In this document: in pieces, positions 24,422 through 35,977 of the stretch
Position numbering within the stretch: position 1 is the stretch's first letter
Layout of the letters: each line of letters begins with the position of its first letter
Assembly: GCF_001908205.1 (NCBI RefSeq)
Contig: NZ_LGHL01000013.1
Coordinates: forward strand, 1 to 52,133
Length of the DNA: 52,133 bases
Direction: 5' to 3'
DNA from: Bradyrhizobium sp. NAS80.1
Lineage (GTDB): Bacteria; Pseudomonadota; Alphaproteobacteria; Rhizobiales; Xanthobacteraceae
The notes under the pieces: model-generated
What the model was told of the DNA's origin: nothing
Databases searched by the model: none
What the model saw: the letters and a program-made list of their open reading frames with translations, nothing else
Program-made: the position numbers and the translations under genes

Positions 24422-25282
24422 ATGCGCAGCATCAAGCAGCCGGGCGCGCCGCACCCAGAGCGCATTCAATGGGTGGAGGCGAGGGGACGCGCCTTCTCGT
24501 TCACGCTTGAGGCAGGTCTGCCGCTGCTCGAAGCCGCGCGTCGCGGTTTTGCAGCGGAGGGCTATGCCGGTGGCGTGCTGAATTTTGGCAGCGGCGCGCT
24601 TGGGCCGTTCGGCTATGTGATGCCGGCGCTGTCGAAGACCGGCGAGAACGCAGCGTTCTATAGCGACACGTTCAGGCCCAAGGGCGTGACGCGCACGAAG
24701 CTCGGCCGCATGACGCTTGGTGCGCGCGACGGCGCGCCGTTCTTTCACTGCCACGGGCTTTGGACCGAAGCCGATGGCCGCGCCAGCGGCGGCCACATGC
24801 TGCCGGACGAGACCATGGTTGCCGAACCGTTCGAGGTCGAGGCCTTTGGTATCGATGGCGCGATGTTCACCGCCGAGCCCAATCCCGAGACCAATTTCAA
24901 GCTGTTCGGCCCGGTGCCTGCTGCGAGCAGCAGCGCACGCACGACGAGCCGCGCTTTCGCGATCCGGCTGCGTCCCAACCAGGATTTCGCGGGCTGCCTC
25001 GAAGCGTTCTGCCGCGAGCGCGGCATCGCGCGTGCGAAGATCCACGGCGGCGTCGGCTCGACCATCGGCGCGCGCTTCACCCATGGCGGTGTGACCGAGC
25101 CGTTCGCGACCGAGTTGGCTGTAACGGCCGGTACGATCGCGACCGGTCCCTCCGGCGCGCCCGAAGCGATACTCGACGTCGCGCTGATCGATTACACTGG
25201 CGGCATCGCCGAGGGCCGCCTGATCCGCGGCGACAATCCCGTGCTGATGACGATGGAGCTGGTGCTGGAAGTGCTCGACTGA
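24422..25282 (+). CDS. Tandem DUF296/PPC-domain protein
   Basis: 286 residues with two consecutive PPC (DUF296) domains, about 15-160 and 178-284. The first keeps the HxH pair typical of metal-binding bacterial PPC proteins (PFFHCHGLW). The second has lost it (DVALIDYTGGIAEGRL) while keeping KIHGGVGSTIGARF. In plants the PPC domain forms AT-hook protein trimers; bacterial versions are poorly characterised. The start is 9 bp after the acyl-CoA synthetase stop, so the two genes look like an operon and may share a pathway. Confidence 0.82.
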   Translation: MRSIKQPGAPHPERIQWVEARGRAFSFTLEAGLPLLEAARRGFAAEGYAGGVLNFGSGALGPFGYVMPALSKTGENAAFYSDTFRPKGVTRTKLGRMTLGARDGAPFFHCHGLWTEADGRASGGHMLPDETMVAEPFEVEAFGIDGAMFTAEPNPETNFKLFGPVPAASSSARTTSRAFAIRLRPNQDFAGCLEAFCRERGIARAKIHGGVGSTIGARFTHGGVTEPFATELAVTAGTIATGPSGAPEAILDVALIDYTGGIAEGRLIRGDNPVLMTMELVLEVLD

Positions 25283-25390
25283 GGTGCTACTGGCGCTGGC
25301 GCCGGGACCTCCGCACCACTTGCGCGGCACAATCGTTCCCGTTATGTTCCAATCCGTATTGTTCGCGGCGAAACGGGCGGAGAGACGGCA

Positions 25391-26158
25391 ATGAGCCGAA
25401 GAGGTAGTCGTACGATCAACCTGCCTGCGCCGTATCTGAAGCGGGTCTGGCTCGACCCATCGCAGGTTCGCGATCGCGAGGCTTACCCGTTTTGCCTGCC
25501 CATCTTCCCCGATGATTTCGAGCTCAACTTCGACGCCCCCATCACGATCATTGTTGGAGAGAATGGTACCGGGAAGTCGACGATCCTGGAGGGTATCGCG
25601 GCGCTCGCCGGCTATGACGATGCCGGTGGAGGCAAGGGTTACATGCCGGTCGATCATTCCGAAGCGCGCGAGAAGATGGGCGGCCAACTCTCCAAGGCGC
25701 TGCGCGCAAGCTGGCTGCCGAAGATCACCAATGGCTGGTTTTTTCGTGCCGAGAGCTTTTTCTCGGTAGCGCGATATCTGGACAAGGCTGCGCGTGATGC
25801 GGGCCAAGTCGGCCCCGATTTCCTGTCGCACTCCCACGGCGAAGGCTTCCTGCGCTTTTTCGAAGAGCGCTGCCAGCGCCAGGGCATCTTTATCTTCGAC
25901 GAGCCGGAATCGGCGCTTTCGCCGGCGCGTCAGATCGAATTCCTGAAGCTGCTGCGTCGCATGGAGGATTCCCGCATCTGCCAGGTCATCATGGCGACCC
26001 ATTCGCCGATGCTGATGGCCTATCCCAACGCGCGGCTGCTGCGGCTCGGGAAATATGGTCTGGAGCCGGTGACCGTGGGGGAGACTGATCATTACCGGGT
26101 GATGCGGGAGTTTTGCGCAGATCCGCACGGGTTCATCGAGGCGACGCTGGCAGAGTAG
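25391..26158 (+). CDS. ABC-type AAA ATPase (AAA_23-like)
   Basis: 255 residues. Walker A is GENGTGKSTILEGIAAL (about 57-73). A short helical insertion contains RYLDKAARDAGQVG, and an SHGEGFLRFF segment takes the place of the ABC signature. Walker B is IFIFDEPESALSP (about 172-184) and the H-loop ATHSPMLM. The fold is that of small stand-alone ABC ATPases related to RecF/OLD-type proteins. No membrane partner or nuclease neighbour is visible, so the role is unknown. GGAGAG precedes the ATG. Confidence 0.82.
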   Translation: MSRRGSRTINLPAPYLKRVWLDPSQVRDREAYPFCLPIFPDDFELNFDAPITIIVGENGTGKSTILEGIAALAGYDDAGGGKGYMPVDHSEAREKMGGQLSKALRASWLPKITNGWFFRAESFFSVARYLDKAARDAGQVGPDFLSHSHGEGFLRFFEERCQRQGIFIFDEPESALSPARQIEFLKLLRRMEDSRICQVIMATHSPMLMAYPNARLLRLGKYGLEPVTVGETDHYRVMREFCADPHGFIEATLAE

Positions 26159-26188
26159 TCGAGAGACTTAACCAACACTCGCTCTCTC

Positions 26189-26311
26189 CGTCGTCATTGC
26201 GAGCCAACGGGTCCGCGCAAGGCGCAGCCCGATGACAGGCTCCGCGAAGCAATCCAGAATCTCTCTGCGGCGGCAGTCTGGATTGCTTCGCTTCGCTCGC
26301 AATGACGGAGT
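26189..26311. repeat. Dispersed inverted repeat (CCGTC…CATTGCGAG / CTCGCAATGACGG)
   Basis: Terminal arms GTCATTGCGAG and CTCGCAATGAC, with internal GAAGCAATCCAGA and TCTGGATTGCTTC, give a long foldable element. It is a type I recognise as widespread in Rhizobiales intergenic DNA. It lies between the ATPase gene and the convergent DUF1217 gene. Confidence 0.7.
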
Positions 26312-26392
26312 ATGCGCTGGGTATCAATCGATGTTTGAGTCCAGTTGCGGACACGCCTTCACATCCTCGCGGCATGTCGTCTCGGCTGGCGA

Positions 26393-28462
26393 TCACCAGG
26401 GGCGAGCGCGTACCTTAGCCATGGCCAGGAATGTCGATTCACTCATGCTTGATATCCCCGAGCTCGATCCTTGAAAGAGATCGAGCGCGGGCGAGTAAGT
26501 CGGACTGGCGTTTTTCGCGTCATACATGGCGGAGAAGCGGCTCAACAGCTTTGCAACTTTCGTGGGGTCCGAAAGATCTTTGATATTGAGGTATTTTCCC
26601 ACGATCTTGGCTTGCTGATCGATCTGCATCGAAGCCATCTGATCAGGCAAATCGAAGGTGGTTCTGAACACCTCCGAGAGAGCCTTGTCGGCAAGTATGT
26701 CGTAGGCAGACGTGATGTGTCCCGCCATTCGCTGGAAATACAACGCCAGACGCACTCCGGGATTCGTATCCCCCTGCTGCTGCTCCAGGCTTTGCTGGAG
26801 ATAGTTCTTTTGCGTTGCCAGAAATTGGTCGCGTTTTTGCGGACCCATCATCGGAAGATGCGCGACGTTGCCCTTGCCATCGAAATTGAACGACGCCGCG
26901 ATCTCGGCAAAGCGAGGATCGCTCTCCGTGTTTGCGAAGCTCTTCGGATTGCTCAGATCGGAGCTGAAGATCTTCTCGAGATATTTGGTGCTGACTTTCT
27001 CGGGCTGCAAACCCTTGGCGACAAGAATGAAGTCGACCATATTCCTGTTTGCAAGCAGATCGGACACGCTTCCTATGCCTGCGATTGCTTCCTGATAAGC
27101 CGTCGCGACTTTCTGGGCTTGTTCCCGAACTGCCTTCTGCTGCTGAGGGCTTGCGTTTTTGATCGCTGCGATGACGTAGTCCTTCGCAATCTGGAGTACT
27201 TCAGCCGAGTCCTGAGCCACCAGGGGGGTCGTCAGATTGCCTTTTGCGTCGAAGTTGAAGGCGCGTGCGAGCTGTACGTATCGATCGTCCTTGAGGGTAT
27301 AGACGTAGCTCTTGGGGTCGCTGAGGTCGCTTTCGAGGACAGCCTTGACGGTGGCCTGCGAGACGTTTTTGGGATCGAGGCCAACGGCGCCCAGCGCAAA
27401 ATCATACACGCCCGGTGTCGACACGAACGCCTGGACCGAATTAATCTTGAGGAGGTCCGATCTGAATTGCTTGATCGCCAAAGCTTCGAATATCGGGCTT
27501 GCAGCTTGGTAGACGGCGGCCTTGCTGGCGTCGAACCGCTGTTTCGTGATGGTGACGTTCGCAGCAGTCTGCGCGGACACCCCCGACGGGAGTGATCCAT
27601 CGGGCAAGAATTCGAACGCGCCGGCCAGGTCTACAAACCCGCCAATCGTCGCTATCTGGTCGTTGAGGCTGGAGATGCTGTTCGTATATGACTCCAGGTG
27701 ATGCTTTTCCACCAGGATCTGGACGTTCAACTGGGTCACGTTGGCGCCCGGTTGCGATAGTTGAGCCGTGTAGTTGGCTATGTTCGCATTGGCGGCGCTG
27801 ACATCCGATTGGGCTTGAGCGAGCTGGGCTTTGAGGCCATTCAGTTGAGAAGCGAAAGTGGTGTTGACGTAGCTGGTTGGATCGGATGGATCGCTGCGCA
27901 GGACCTGACTTATCGTGTTGCTCGGCCACTTGCTTTGATCGATCCCGTAGGCCGAATAGACATAGTTGCGAAGACGGTCGTTGTTCAGGAGCTGGTCGGC
28001 AGTGCTGATCTTGCCGATCTGGGCGCTGTAGTAATCCGAGTCGCCGGCAAGCGCATCGACCTGGCTCTTCTTGGTCGCCGTATATAGGCCGATCATCTCA
28101 TCGGTCTGGTCCCCCGATTGCGCAACCGGCGTCGCACCGCCATTGAAGGAAAATGCCGCGGCAAACTCCCGGTAGCGCTTGTCGACCAGCTTGTTGACAA
28201 AGCTTTTTGAGTCGTTGAGGTCGCTCTCCAGCACCTTCTTCATGAAAGCCTTGGCGTAGGCCATGTCTTCCAGGCCGTAGGCTTTCGTTGCGAAGTGATA
28301 CAGGCGGTAATCCTTCATCAGATCGTCAACGGTGTGGACCTTGCCGATGTTGGCTTTGTAATAGGCCGCTTCGCGCGCGACGTCCGATTGCTGCGCCACC
28401 CGCGTCAGGGCCTGCGTGAGATTGCGCGCGACGTAGCTGTAGCTGAAATACGTTGACACCAT
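26393..28462 (-). CDS. Five-repeat DUF1217-family protein
   Basis: 689 residues from the ATG at 28462 (MVSTYFSYSYV), with AGGA 8 bases upstream. I count five DUF1217-like units of about 70 residues, each with a hydrophobic block, then an (L/E)SDL(S/N)DPKSFV-type line, then R(F/Y)…AFNFDGKGN. They lie at about 34-108, 144-287, 340-410, 463-530 and 585-650. The second is interrupted by a heptad-rich coiled-coil stretch (about 205-275), and the fifth is degenerate. There is no signal peptide. DUF1217 proteins occur in alphaproteobacteria, some near flagellar genes, with no proven function. GC is visibly lower than in the neighbours. Confidence 0.8.
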   Translation of the reverse strand: MVSTYFSYSYVARNLTQALTRVAQQSDVAREAAYYKANIGKVHTVDDLMKDYRLYHFATKAYGLEDMAYAKAFMKKVLESDLNDSKSFVNKLVDKRYREFAAAFSFNGGATPVAQSGDQTDEMIGLYTATKKSQVDALAGDSDYYSAQIGKISTADQLLNNDRLRNYVYSAYGIDQSKWPSNTISQVLRSDPSDPTSYVNTTFASQLNGLKAQLAQAQSDVSAANANIANYTAQLSQPGANVTQLNVQILVEKHHLESYTNSISSLNDQIATIGGFVDLAGAFEFLPDGSLPSGVSAQTAANVTITKQRFDASKAAVYQAASPIFEALAIKQFRSDLLKINSVQAFVSTPGVYDFALGAVGLDPKNVSQATVKAVLESDLSDPKSYVYTLKDDRYVQLARAFNFDAKGNLTTPLVAQDSAEVLQIAKDYVIAAIKNASPQQQKAVREQAQKVATAYQEAIAGIGSVSDLLANRNMVDFILVAKGLQPEKVSTKYLEKIFSSDLSNPKSFANTESDPRFAEIAASFNFDGKGNVAHLPMMGPQKRDQFLATQKNYLQQSLEQQQGDTNPGVRLALYFQRMAGHITSAYDILADKALSEVFRTTFDLPDQMASMQIDQQAKIVGKYLNIKDLSDPTKVAKLLSRFSAMYDAKNASPTYSPALDLFQGSSSGISSMSESTFLAMAKVRARPW

Positions 28463-28507
28463 AAGGGATTCCTGACGGCTCGGCGGTCCTGGACTTCCGT
28501 CAATCAT

Positions 28508-29347
28508 TGCCGGGTCGCAAGGTGGAGACTGGCCTCATGCCAGCAGACAGAATGGCGGTTAGTTTTTACTGCGATTCTGAGTTACAACTTTAGGTATCGC
28601 TTGCGTCCTAGTGCCGCATCGCACGGATCTCTCCGGCAAGCCCCCCGCAAGCTTCGTCTTCTAATTGGCATTCGAAAATCGCGGGCACAGTTTCACCTCC
28701 CCGCGGCACATCGTGCCCGAGCTTTGCATCAGTTGCCGCCCTCGAAGGTGCCGAGGGCGCAGGGAAGGTCGGGCGCCGGCTGGCACCCGCGGTCCGCGGT
28801 GCGCAAATGCGCTGGATACAGATGCACAGCGGCATACAGGGCAGCCTGGACATCCCGGCCTTCCCTGCGCAGTGGTCTTACGGCTTATGTCGCGCTCTCC
28901 CCGGGGAGCGATGCACTATTGCCCCCGTTGCCTTGCAGATGGCTGATGTGCGGACCCGGTCGGGCCGCAGATCACCGCAAGACTTGGCGCACAGGCTCCG
29001 GGCGCCAGGACCACACGATTTTGCCGTACGCAGGCAGCACCGGTCGTGTGCGCGCGGGGAGCTGCTCACGGAGTGACCCGCCCTGCAACCACCTTGGCGC
29101 CGACGCTGCCCGCGTCCACCACGTCCCATCCCGCGTTCGTGACGATCGCGATCCGCCCCTCGGCCGGGTCGGGATGGCCGAAATGTGCGATAAATCCGAA
29201 TTCGCGTAAAGCGAAATGTCTTGATCCGGAGGCATTGACCCGGGTCTGGCGTGTTTTGCCCGCCGGGCGGCGCAAGGGCTTGTAGGTGCGTAGGGCGCGT
29301 GGCGTAGCATAACCCGGCGTTTTTTGCGCGCGAGGCGGGATGGCGGA
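28508..29347. repeat. Gene-free 0.84-kb stretch, mostly a long dispersed repeat
   Basis: No convincing gene is present. From about 28680 to 29130 the sequence (beginning near CGCGGGCACAGTTTCACCTC) matches a long repeat I remember from many Bradyrhizobium genomes, where its chance frames are often annotated as hypothetical proteins. It contains several GC-rich inverted pairs, for example CGCGGTCCGCGG. A second block (29187-29300) is also repeat-like. A structured transcript cannot be excluded. Confidence 0.55.
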
Positions 29348-29374
29348 TTACGCTCCGCTAATCCGCCCTACGGT
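29338..29374. repeat. Short palindrome GGCGGATTA…TAATCCGCC
   Basis: GGATGGCGGATTACGCTCCG pairs with GCTAATCCGCCCTACG. It is a common dispersed palindrome of this group of bacteria. It overlaps the 3' end of the HAD gene and supplies its stop codon. Confidence 0.65.
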
Positions 29375-30004
29375 CTCGGGCCGACACATCACGCGCGCAA
29401 TATCCTCCATCCGCTCGAACACCATGTCCGGCCCGTGTGCCCGCAGCGCCGCCGGTGCCGCATAGCCCCAGCACACGGCACCGCAGGCGACCCCCACAGC
29501 CCGCGCCGCCTCGATGTCGCGGACCTCGTCGCCAATCGAAATCACGTGGCTTGGGTCCACGCCGGCGCGCTGGATGACCCGGCGGAATTTCGCAGGCTTG
29601 CCGAACACCGATGCCGAGCAATCGAAATGGGCGAACAGGGCGGCGACCTCGCCGAGCTTCTCGCGCGCATTGGCTTCGCTGTCCGATGTCACCAGCGCGA
29701 GCTGCACGCCATTCCCGGCCAGCGTCCGCAGCATCGCCTCGACGCCGGCAAATAGCGAAATCTCTGCCGCCGCCTGTCCCTTCAGCCGCCGCGCATGCCG
29801 CGCGATCGCCGGCAACTTCCACAGCGGCACCTCAAGGCGGGCGAGGATCTCTCGCGTCGAAGCATGCCGCAACCCCTCGACATCCTCATCCGCGACGCGG
29901 CGAAAGCCAAAGCGGTCGGCGACATCGTTGATGGTGCGCAGGAACCAGGGGAAGCTGTCGGCCAGCGTGCCGTCGAGATCGAAGATGGCGAGGGAGTAGG
30001 GCAT
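29348..30004 (-). CDS. HAD-superfamily phosphatase (Gph-like)
   Basis: 218 residues from the ATG at 30004 (MPYSLAIFDLDGTL). All four HAD motifs are visible: I FDLDGTLADS, II LVTSDS, III lysine in FGKPAKF, IV ISIGDEVRDIEAA. A helical cap lies between motifs I and II, so it is a subfamily IA phosphatase, perhaps phosphoglycolate phosphatase-like. The frame is open upstream but would overlap the next gene. The final residues (ISGA) and stop lie in a dispersed palindrome, suggesting that the repeat altered the C-terminus. Confidence 0.85.
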   Translation of the reverse strand: MPYSLAIFDLDGTLADSFPWFLRTINDVADRFGFRRVADEDVEGLRHASTREILARLEVPLWKLPAIARHARRLKGQAAAEISLFAGVEAMLRTLAGNGVQLALVTSDSEANAREKLGEVAALFAHFDCSASVFGKPAKFRRVIQRAGVDPSHVISIGDEVRDIEAARAVGVACGAVCWGYAAPAALRAHGPDMVFERMEDIARVMCRPETVGRISGA

Positions 30005-30078
30005 CGAGCTGGATTTTGGAGTTCGCTGACAAGCGCGATGTGGCAACGACAGCCTAGCTGGATCGGATCTCTGTGGAG

Positions 30079-30789
30079 TTAATTCTGAAGTCTGTACTTT
30101 TGTCTCCACTCGACGAGAGCAGAGTTCATATCCTTCAGCGGAGCCAAGATATCCGGAGCTGTGGGCTTCAAGACTTTCATAAGATGTATGCACGCGAACT
30201 GAAGATGTTTCGCTAGCTCCTGGAATGGCGCGGTCAAAACCTTCTCTGAAGGAAACGGCCCAATCTGGGTCATGTTACCTGGCGAAATGATCTGAAAGCC
30301 GTCAAGGTCCACGTGACTCGCGTGTGCGGAGAGAAGCGAATACACTTCTGCTCGCTTCTTTGAGGTTAGTCCGTCAAGCCTATCCAGTATGTCGCGGACG
30401 GCAACGGGCTTGAATTCCTTCTTCCTCGTTTTTGCATCGGCCGAGATCCATTGAGAGAGAGATTTTGGATCTCGTGAAAAGAGGTCAGCTAGGAATTCAA
30501 TTTCGACAATGTCCCTAACCATCGCAAATGATGGTTGAAAATAACCAGCACGCGCGAGTTTTAGGCATGCGCCAGTAGTGTTAAAAACGCGCGCAATCAA
30601 ACGAAGTACAACAAGAGCCTCAGGTCGCCCAGCGTATGGATGCTGTCGGAGGCATTGATGAAATACCTCAAAACTAGCGTGAAATAGCTTGAGGTGATCG
30701 CGGAGTTCAGCGCTCGCTGCGACAATCTTGTCGTGTTCACCTTCGATCCAAGATTCGTCGAACCAAGGGAATGGCTGCGCTTTGGCCAT
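30079..30789 (-). CDS. Unrecognised protein, AT-richer than its neighbours
   Basis: 236 residues, mostly helical in appearance (VVLRLIARVFNTTGACLKLARAGYF…), resembling DUF5677- or HEPN-like helical proteins without a clear match. There is no signal peptide or membrane segment. Base composition is near half GC by eye, well below its neighbours, suggesting recent transfer. It starts 6 bp after the uvrA stop and could be read from the uvrA promoter. A link to SOS-induced defence is only a speculation. Confidence 0.7.
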   Translation of the reverse strand: MAKAQPFPWFDESWIEGEHDKIVAASAELRDHLKLFHASFEVFHQCLRQHPYAGRPEALVVLRLIARVFNTTGACLKLARAGYFQPSFAMVRDIVEIEFLADLFSRDPKSLSQWISADAKTRKKEFKPVAVRDILDRLDGLTSKKRAEVYSLLSAHASHVDLDGFQIISPGNMTQIGPFPSEKVLTAPFQELAKHLQFACIHLMKVLKPTAPDILAPLKDMNSALVEWRQKYRLQN

Positions 30790-30795
30790 GCTCCC

Positions 30796-33771
<2,976 letters not shown>

Positions 33772-33869
33772 CCCGGTGGTCCTCAAGGAAATCCCATCGG
33801 CGAGCGACCGCGCCTACATTCGGGCGCGCTTCGCCCGGAACCGGGATCGGCGCCGATGGGTATGCCCGC

Positions 33870-33884
33870 GAACGTAGGAAGAAC
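33870..33884 (-). promoter_or_regulatory. SOS (LexA) box upstream of uvrA
   Basis: GAAC-N7-GAAC (read on the plus strand; GTTC-N7-GTTC on the coding strand) matches the alphaproteobacterial LexA consensus exactly. It lies 99 bp from the uvrA ATG. A possible -35, TTGACG, lies just upstream at 33915-33920 (minus strand), which would place the box near the transcription start. Confidence 0.75.
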
Positions 33885-34041
33885 GGGAACGGATTTCCAG
33901 TGCGACTTGCGAATCGTCAACGGATTGTTGGCCCGCTGGCGGCAACTGGCAGTAGCGACGGCATCCGGACTTGCAGGAAGGATCTGCAAGCAGGATCCGG
34001 TGGAGTTCCTGCGGTTCGGGCTCCTTCGTGCAACCAACAAC

Positions 34042-34068
34042 AAAAAGGCCGGCGCAAGGCCGGCCTTT
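34042..34068 (-). terminator. Intrinsic terminator of the first outer-membrane barrel gene
   Basis: A 10-bp stem, AAAGGCCGGC/GCCGGCCTTT, with a five-base loop and a U-run on the minus strand, 27 bp after the stop at 34095. It is almost identical to the hairpin at 34948-34972. Confidence 0.85.
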
Positions 34069-34094
34069 CGTAATGGATGGCGTTGGGGCGAGGC

Positions 34095-34760
34095 TTAGTA
34101 CTTCGCGACCACCGGGGCCCCGAAGTGATAGTTCACGCCGACCTGCACGGTGTGGAAGTTGAGCGTGCCGGATGACACGGGAACGAGGTTACCGAAGTAG
34201 GTCTCGCCGGCGAGGCTGCGATAGAGGTACTCGCCCTTGACCGACCACTGCGGCGCGAAGAACGCTTCGACGCCCGCGCCGACGGTCCAGCCCGAGTGGA
34301 ACTTGCTGTCGGAGATGGTCAGGCCGAGCGCGGTGGCGCTGAGCTTGTTGTCGATCCAGGCGTAGCCGCCGGTGCCGTAGAACAGAACATTGTTGACGGC
34401 GTAGCCGATGCGGCCGCGCACGGTGCCCATCGCTTCCGTCTTGGAGGTCGCGGTCACGCCGAGCGCCGTCGCCGAGGCGCTGACGTCAGCCCAGGCGCCA
34501 TCGGCTTCGAGGCCGAACACGACGTTTCCGGTCTGCCAGTTATAGCCGGCGGTGCCGCCGACGAAGCCGCCCTTCATCTTCGGATCGGAGTCAGACTGCC
34601 AGGCGCCGCCACCGACGATACCGAGGTAGAAGCCGGTCCAGTTGTAGACCGAGGCGACAGCCACCGGAGCCTTGGTGTAGGGGCGAGCCGCGAGATCGGC
34701 AGCCGAAGCGGCGCCGGTGAGGGCGAACAAACAGGCCGAAGCCAACAAAACCTTTTTCAT
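34095..34760 (-). CDS. Outer-membrane beta-barrel protein (Omp25/RopB-like), copy 1
   Basis: 221 residues from the ATG at 34760 (MKKVLLASACLFALTGAASA). Signal peptide, then DLAARPYTKAP, then an eight-stranded barrel beginning VYNWTGFYLGIVGGGAW and ending in the sorting signal GVNYHFGAPVVAKY. The family is the PF13505-type small porin-like outer-membrane protein common in Rhizobiales. Its paralogue lies directly upstream (34999-35772), each with its own terminator, so they are probably separate transcripts. Confidence 0.9.
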   Translation of the reverse strand: MKKVLLASACLFALTGAASAADLAARPYTKAPVAVASVYNWTGFYLGIVGGGAWQSDSDPKMKGGFVGGTAGYNWQTGNVVFGLEADGAWADVSASATALGVTATSKTEAMGTVRGRIGYAVNNVLFYGTGGYAWIDNKLSATALGLTISDSKFHSGWTVGAGVEAFFAPQWSVKGEYLYRSLAGETYFGNLVPVSSGTLNFHTVQVGVNYHFGAPVVAKY

Positions 34761-34947
34761 TTTCAACTTAGTCCCAGTCCCAGTTTCTGTTTTTTGCCTT
34801 CCGTGCGTCGGAAGGACAGCGGACCCTGCGGTCCAACTGATGTCGTGCTTACACCAGCGAAGCCGCAAGTTGAGTCTCCCAAAAGCCACAACAGTCACAA
34901 AACGTCATAAATGTTGACAGATTGTCGCAGGGGCCGCGCCCAGCAAA

Positions 34948-34972
34948 AAAGGCCGGCGCGAGGCCGGCCTTT
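34948..34972 (-). terminator. Intrinsic terminator of the second outer-membrane barrel gene
   Basis: A 10-bp stem, AAAGGCCGGC/GCCGGCCTTT, with loop GCGAG. On the minus strand a run of six T follows. It lies 27 bp after the stop at 34999. Confidence 0.88.
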
Positions 34973-34998
34973 GATCTCCAAACAATCTCAGAGAGATA

Positions 34999-35772
34999 TC
35001 AGTACTTCGCGATCGCCGGGCCACCCCAGCGATAGTTCACGCGGACAAGCCCCATGTCGACATTTTGGCTGATGCGATCGGTGCCGTCAAAGACACCGGC
35101 GGGCGTGAAGAAGTCGCGGTTCCGGTTACCGAGGAAGATGTGGTCGTACTCAACGCCGACCGACCAGTTCGGAGCAAAGCCGACTTCCAGACCGGCACCA
35201 ACCGTACCGCCCCAACGGGTGCTGCTGGCGGCCGAGGAGAGCAGGATGCCAGTCGGAGTGTCGAAGACGTCGAATTTGGTGTTAACCACAGCCGCGCCGC
35301 CCTTCACGTAGAACAGAACGTTGTTCCAGGCGTAGCCGACTTGGCCAGTGATCAGGCCAAACGCATCCATGCGCGAACGGTTGGTGACAAGCGCACCGTT
35401 GAGGGGGTTGAAAACAAACGAGCTGACAAAGTCGCCCGAGAAGTCGGCCCAGTTGCCCTGGCCTTCGACGCCGAACACCCACTGACTCGACTGCCAGCGA
35501 TAGCCGATCTGACCACCGACGGTGCCGCCGGTCGCGTTGTGGCAGCCTTCGCGCGTCGCAAAGCCCGTCACGGGGTCAATGAAGTCCCAGCATGAGTGCA
35601 TGGAGCCGCCGCCGCCGTTGATGCCGATGTAGAAGCCGCTCCAGTCGTAGATGGTGGCGACTACCGGTGGTGGAGCTTTGGTATAGGGACGCGCGGCGAG
35701 ATCTGCCGCGCTTGCGGGAGCCGACAGGATCAACGCCGCGGCCCCGATTGCACCAAACAAAATCTTATTCAT
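34999..35772 (-). CDS. Outer-membrane beta-barrel protein (Omp25/RopB-like), copy 2
   Basis: 257 residues from the ATG at 35772, with GGGGAG 6 bases upstream. Signal peptide (…ALILSAPASA), then the shared DLAARPYTKAPPPV and barrel start IYDWSGFYIGINGGGG, ending VNYRWGGPAIAKY. It differs from copy 1 by a longer extracellular-loop region and two cysteines (HSCWDF, EGCHNA) that could form a disulfide in the first surface loop. Same family and probable structural role in the outer membrane. Confidence 0.9.
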   Translation of the reverse strand: MNKILFGAIGAAALILSAPASAADLAARPYTKAPPPVVATIYDWSGFYIGINGGGGSMHSCWDFIDPVTGFATREGCHNATGGTVGGQIGYRWQSSQWVFGVEGQGNWADFSGDFVSSFVFNPLNGALVTNRSRMDAFGLITGQVGYAWNNVLFYVKGGAAVVNTKFDVFDTPTGILLSSAASSTRWGGTVGAGLEVGFAPNWSVGVEYDHIFLGNRNRDFFTPAGVFDGTDRISQNVDMGLVRVNYRWGGPAIAKY

Positions 35773-35977
35773 TGCAGTCTCCCCAGTTTCGTCCGCTTCT
35801 TGAGGTCCCCGAAGCGGCTGATTAGGCGCGACGCCCATATGAACTCAATTCCGAGGCGATCGTAGCCTAAGCTGGGGGTAGAGTCCGTCGCCCAAATGCA
35901 ACAGTCGCGAGCCGATTGATGTGCGCGCAACTTGATGAATGTTAAGAGGTTTTCTTCGTTTGCGGGAACCCAAAAAA

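Noticed and set aside
23588..26128. 846-codon minus-strand frame
   Set aside because: It crosses three well-supported plus-strand genes and reads as His/Arg-rich noise.
28601..29209. 202-codon frame in the gene-free region
   Set aside because: It lies in a long repeat whose frames are commonly mis-annotated; Arg/Ser-rich, no domain.
30005..30193. Upstream extension of the HAD gene
   Set aside because: It overlaps the next gene and lacks homology before MPYSLAIFDLDGTL.
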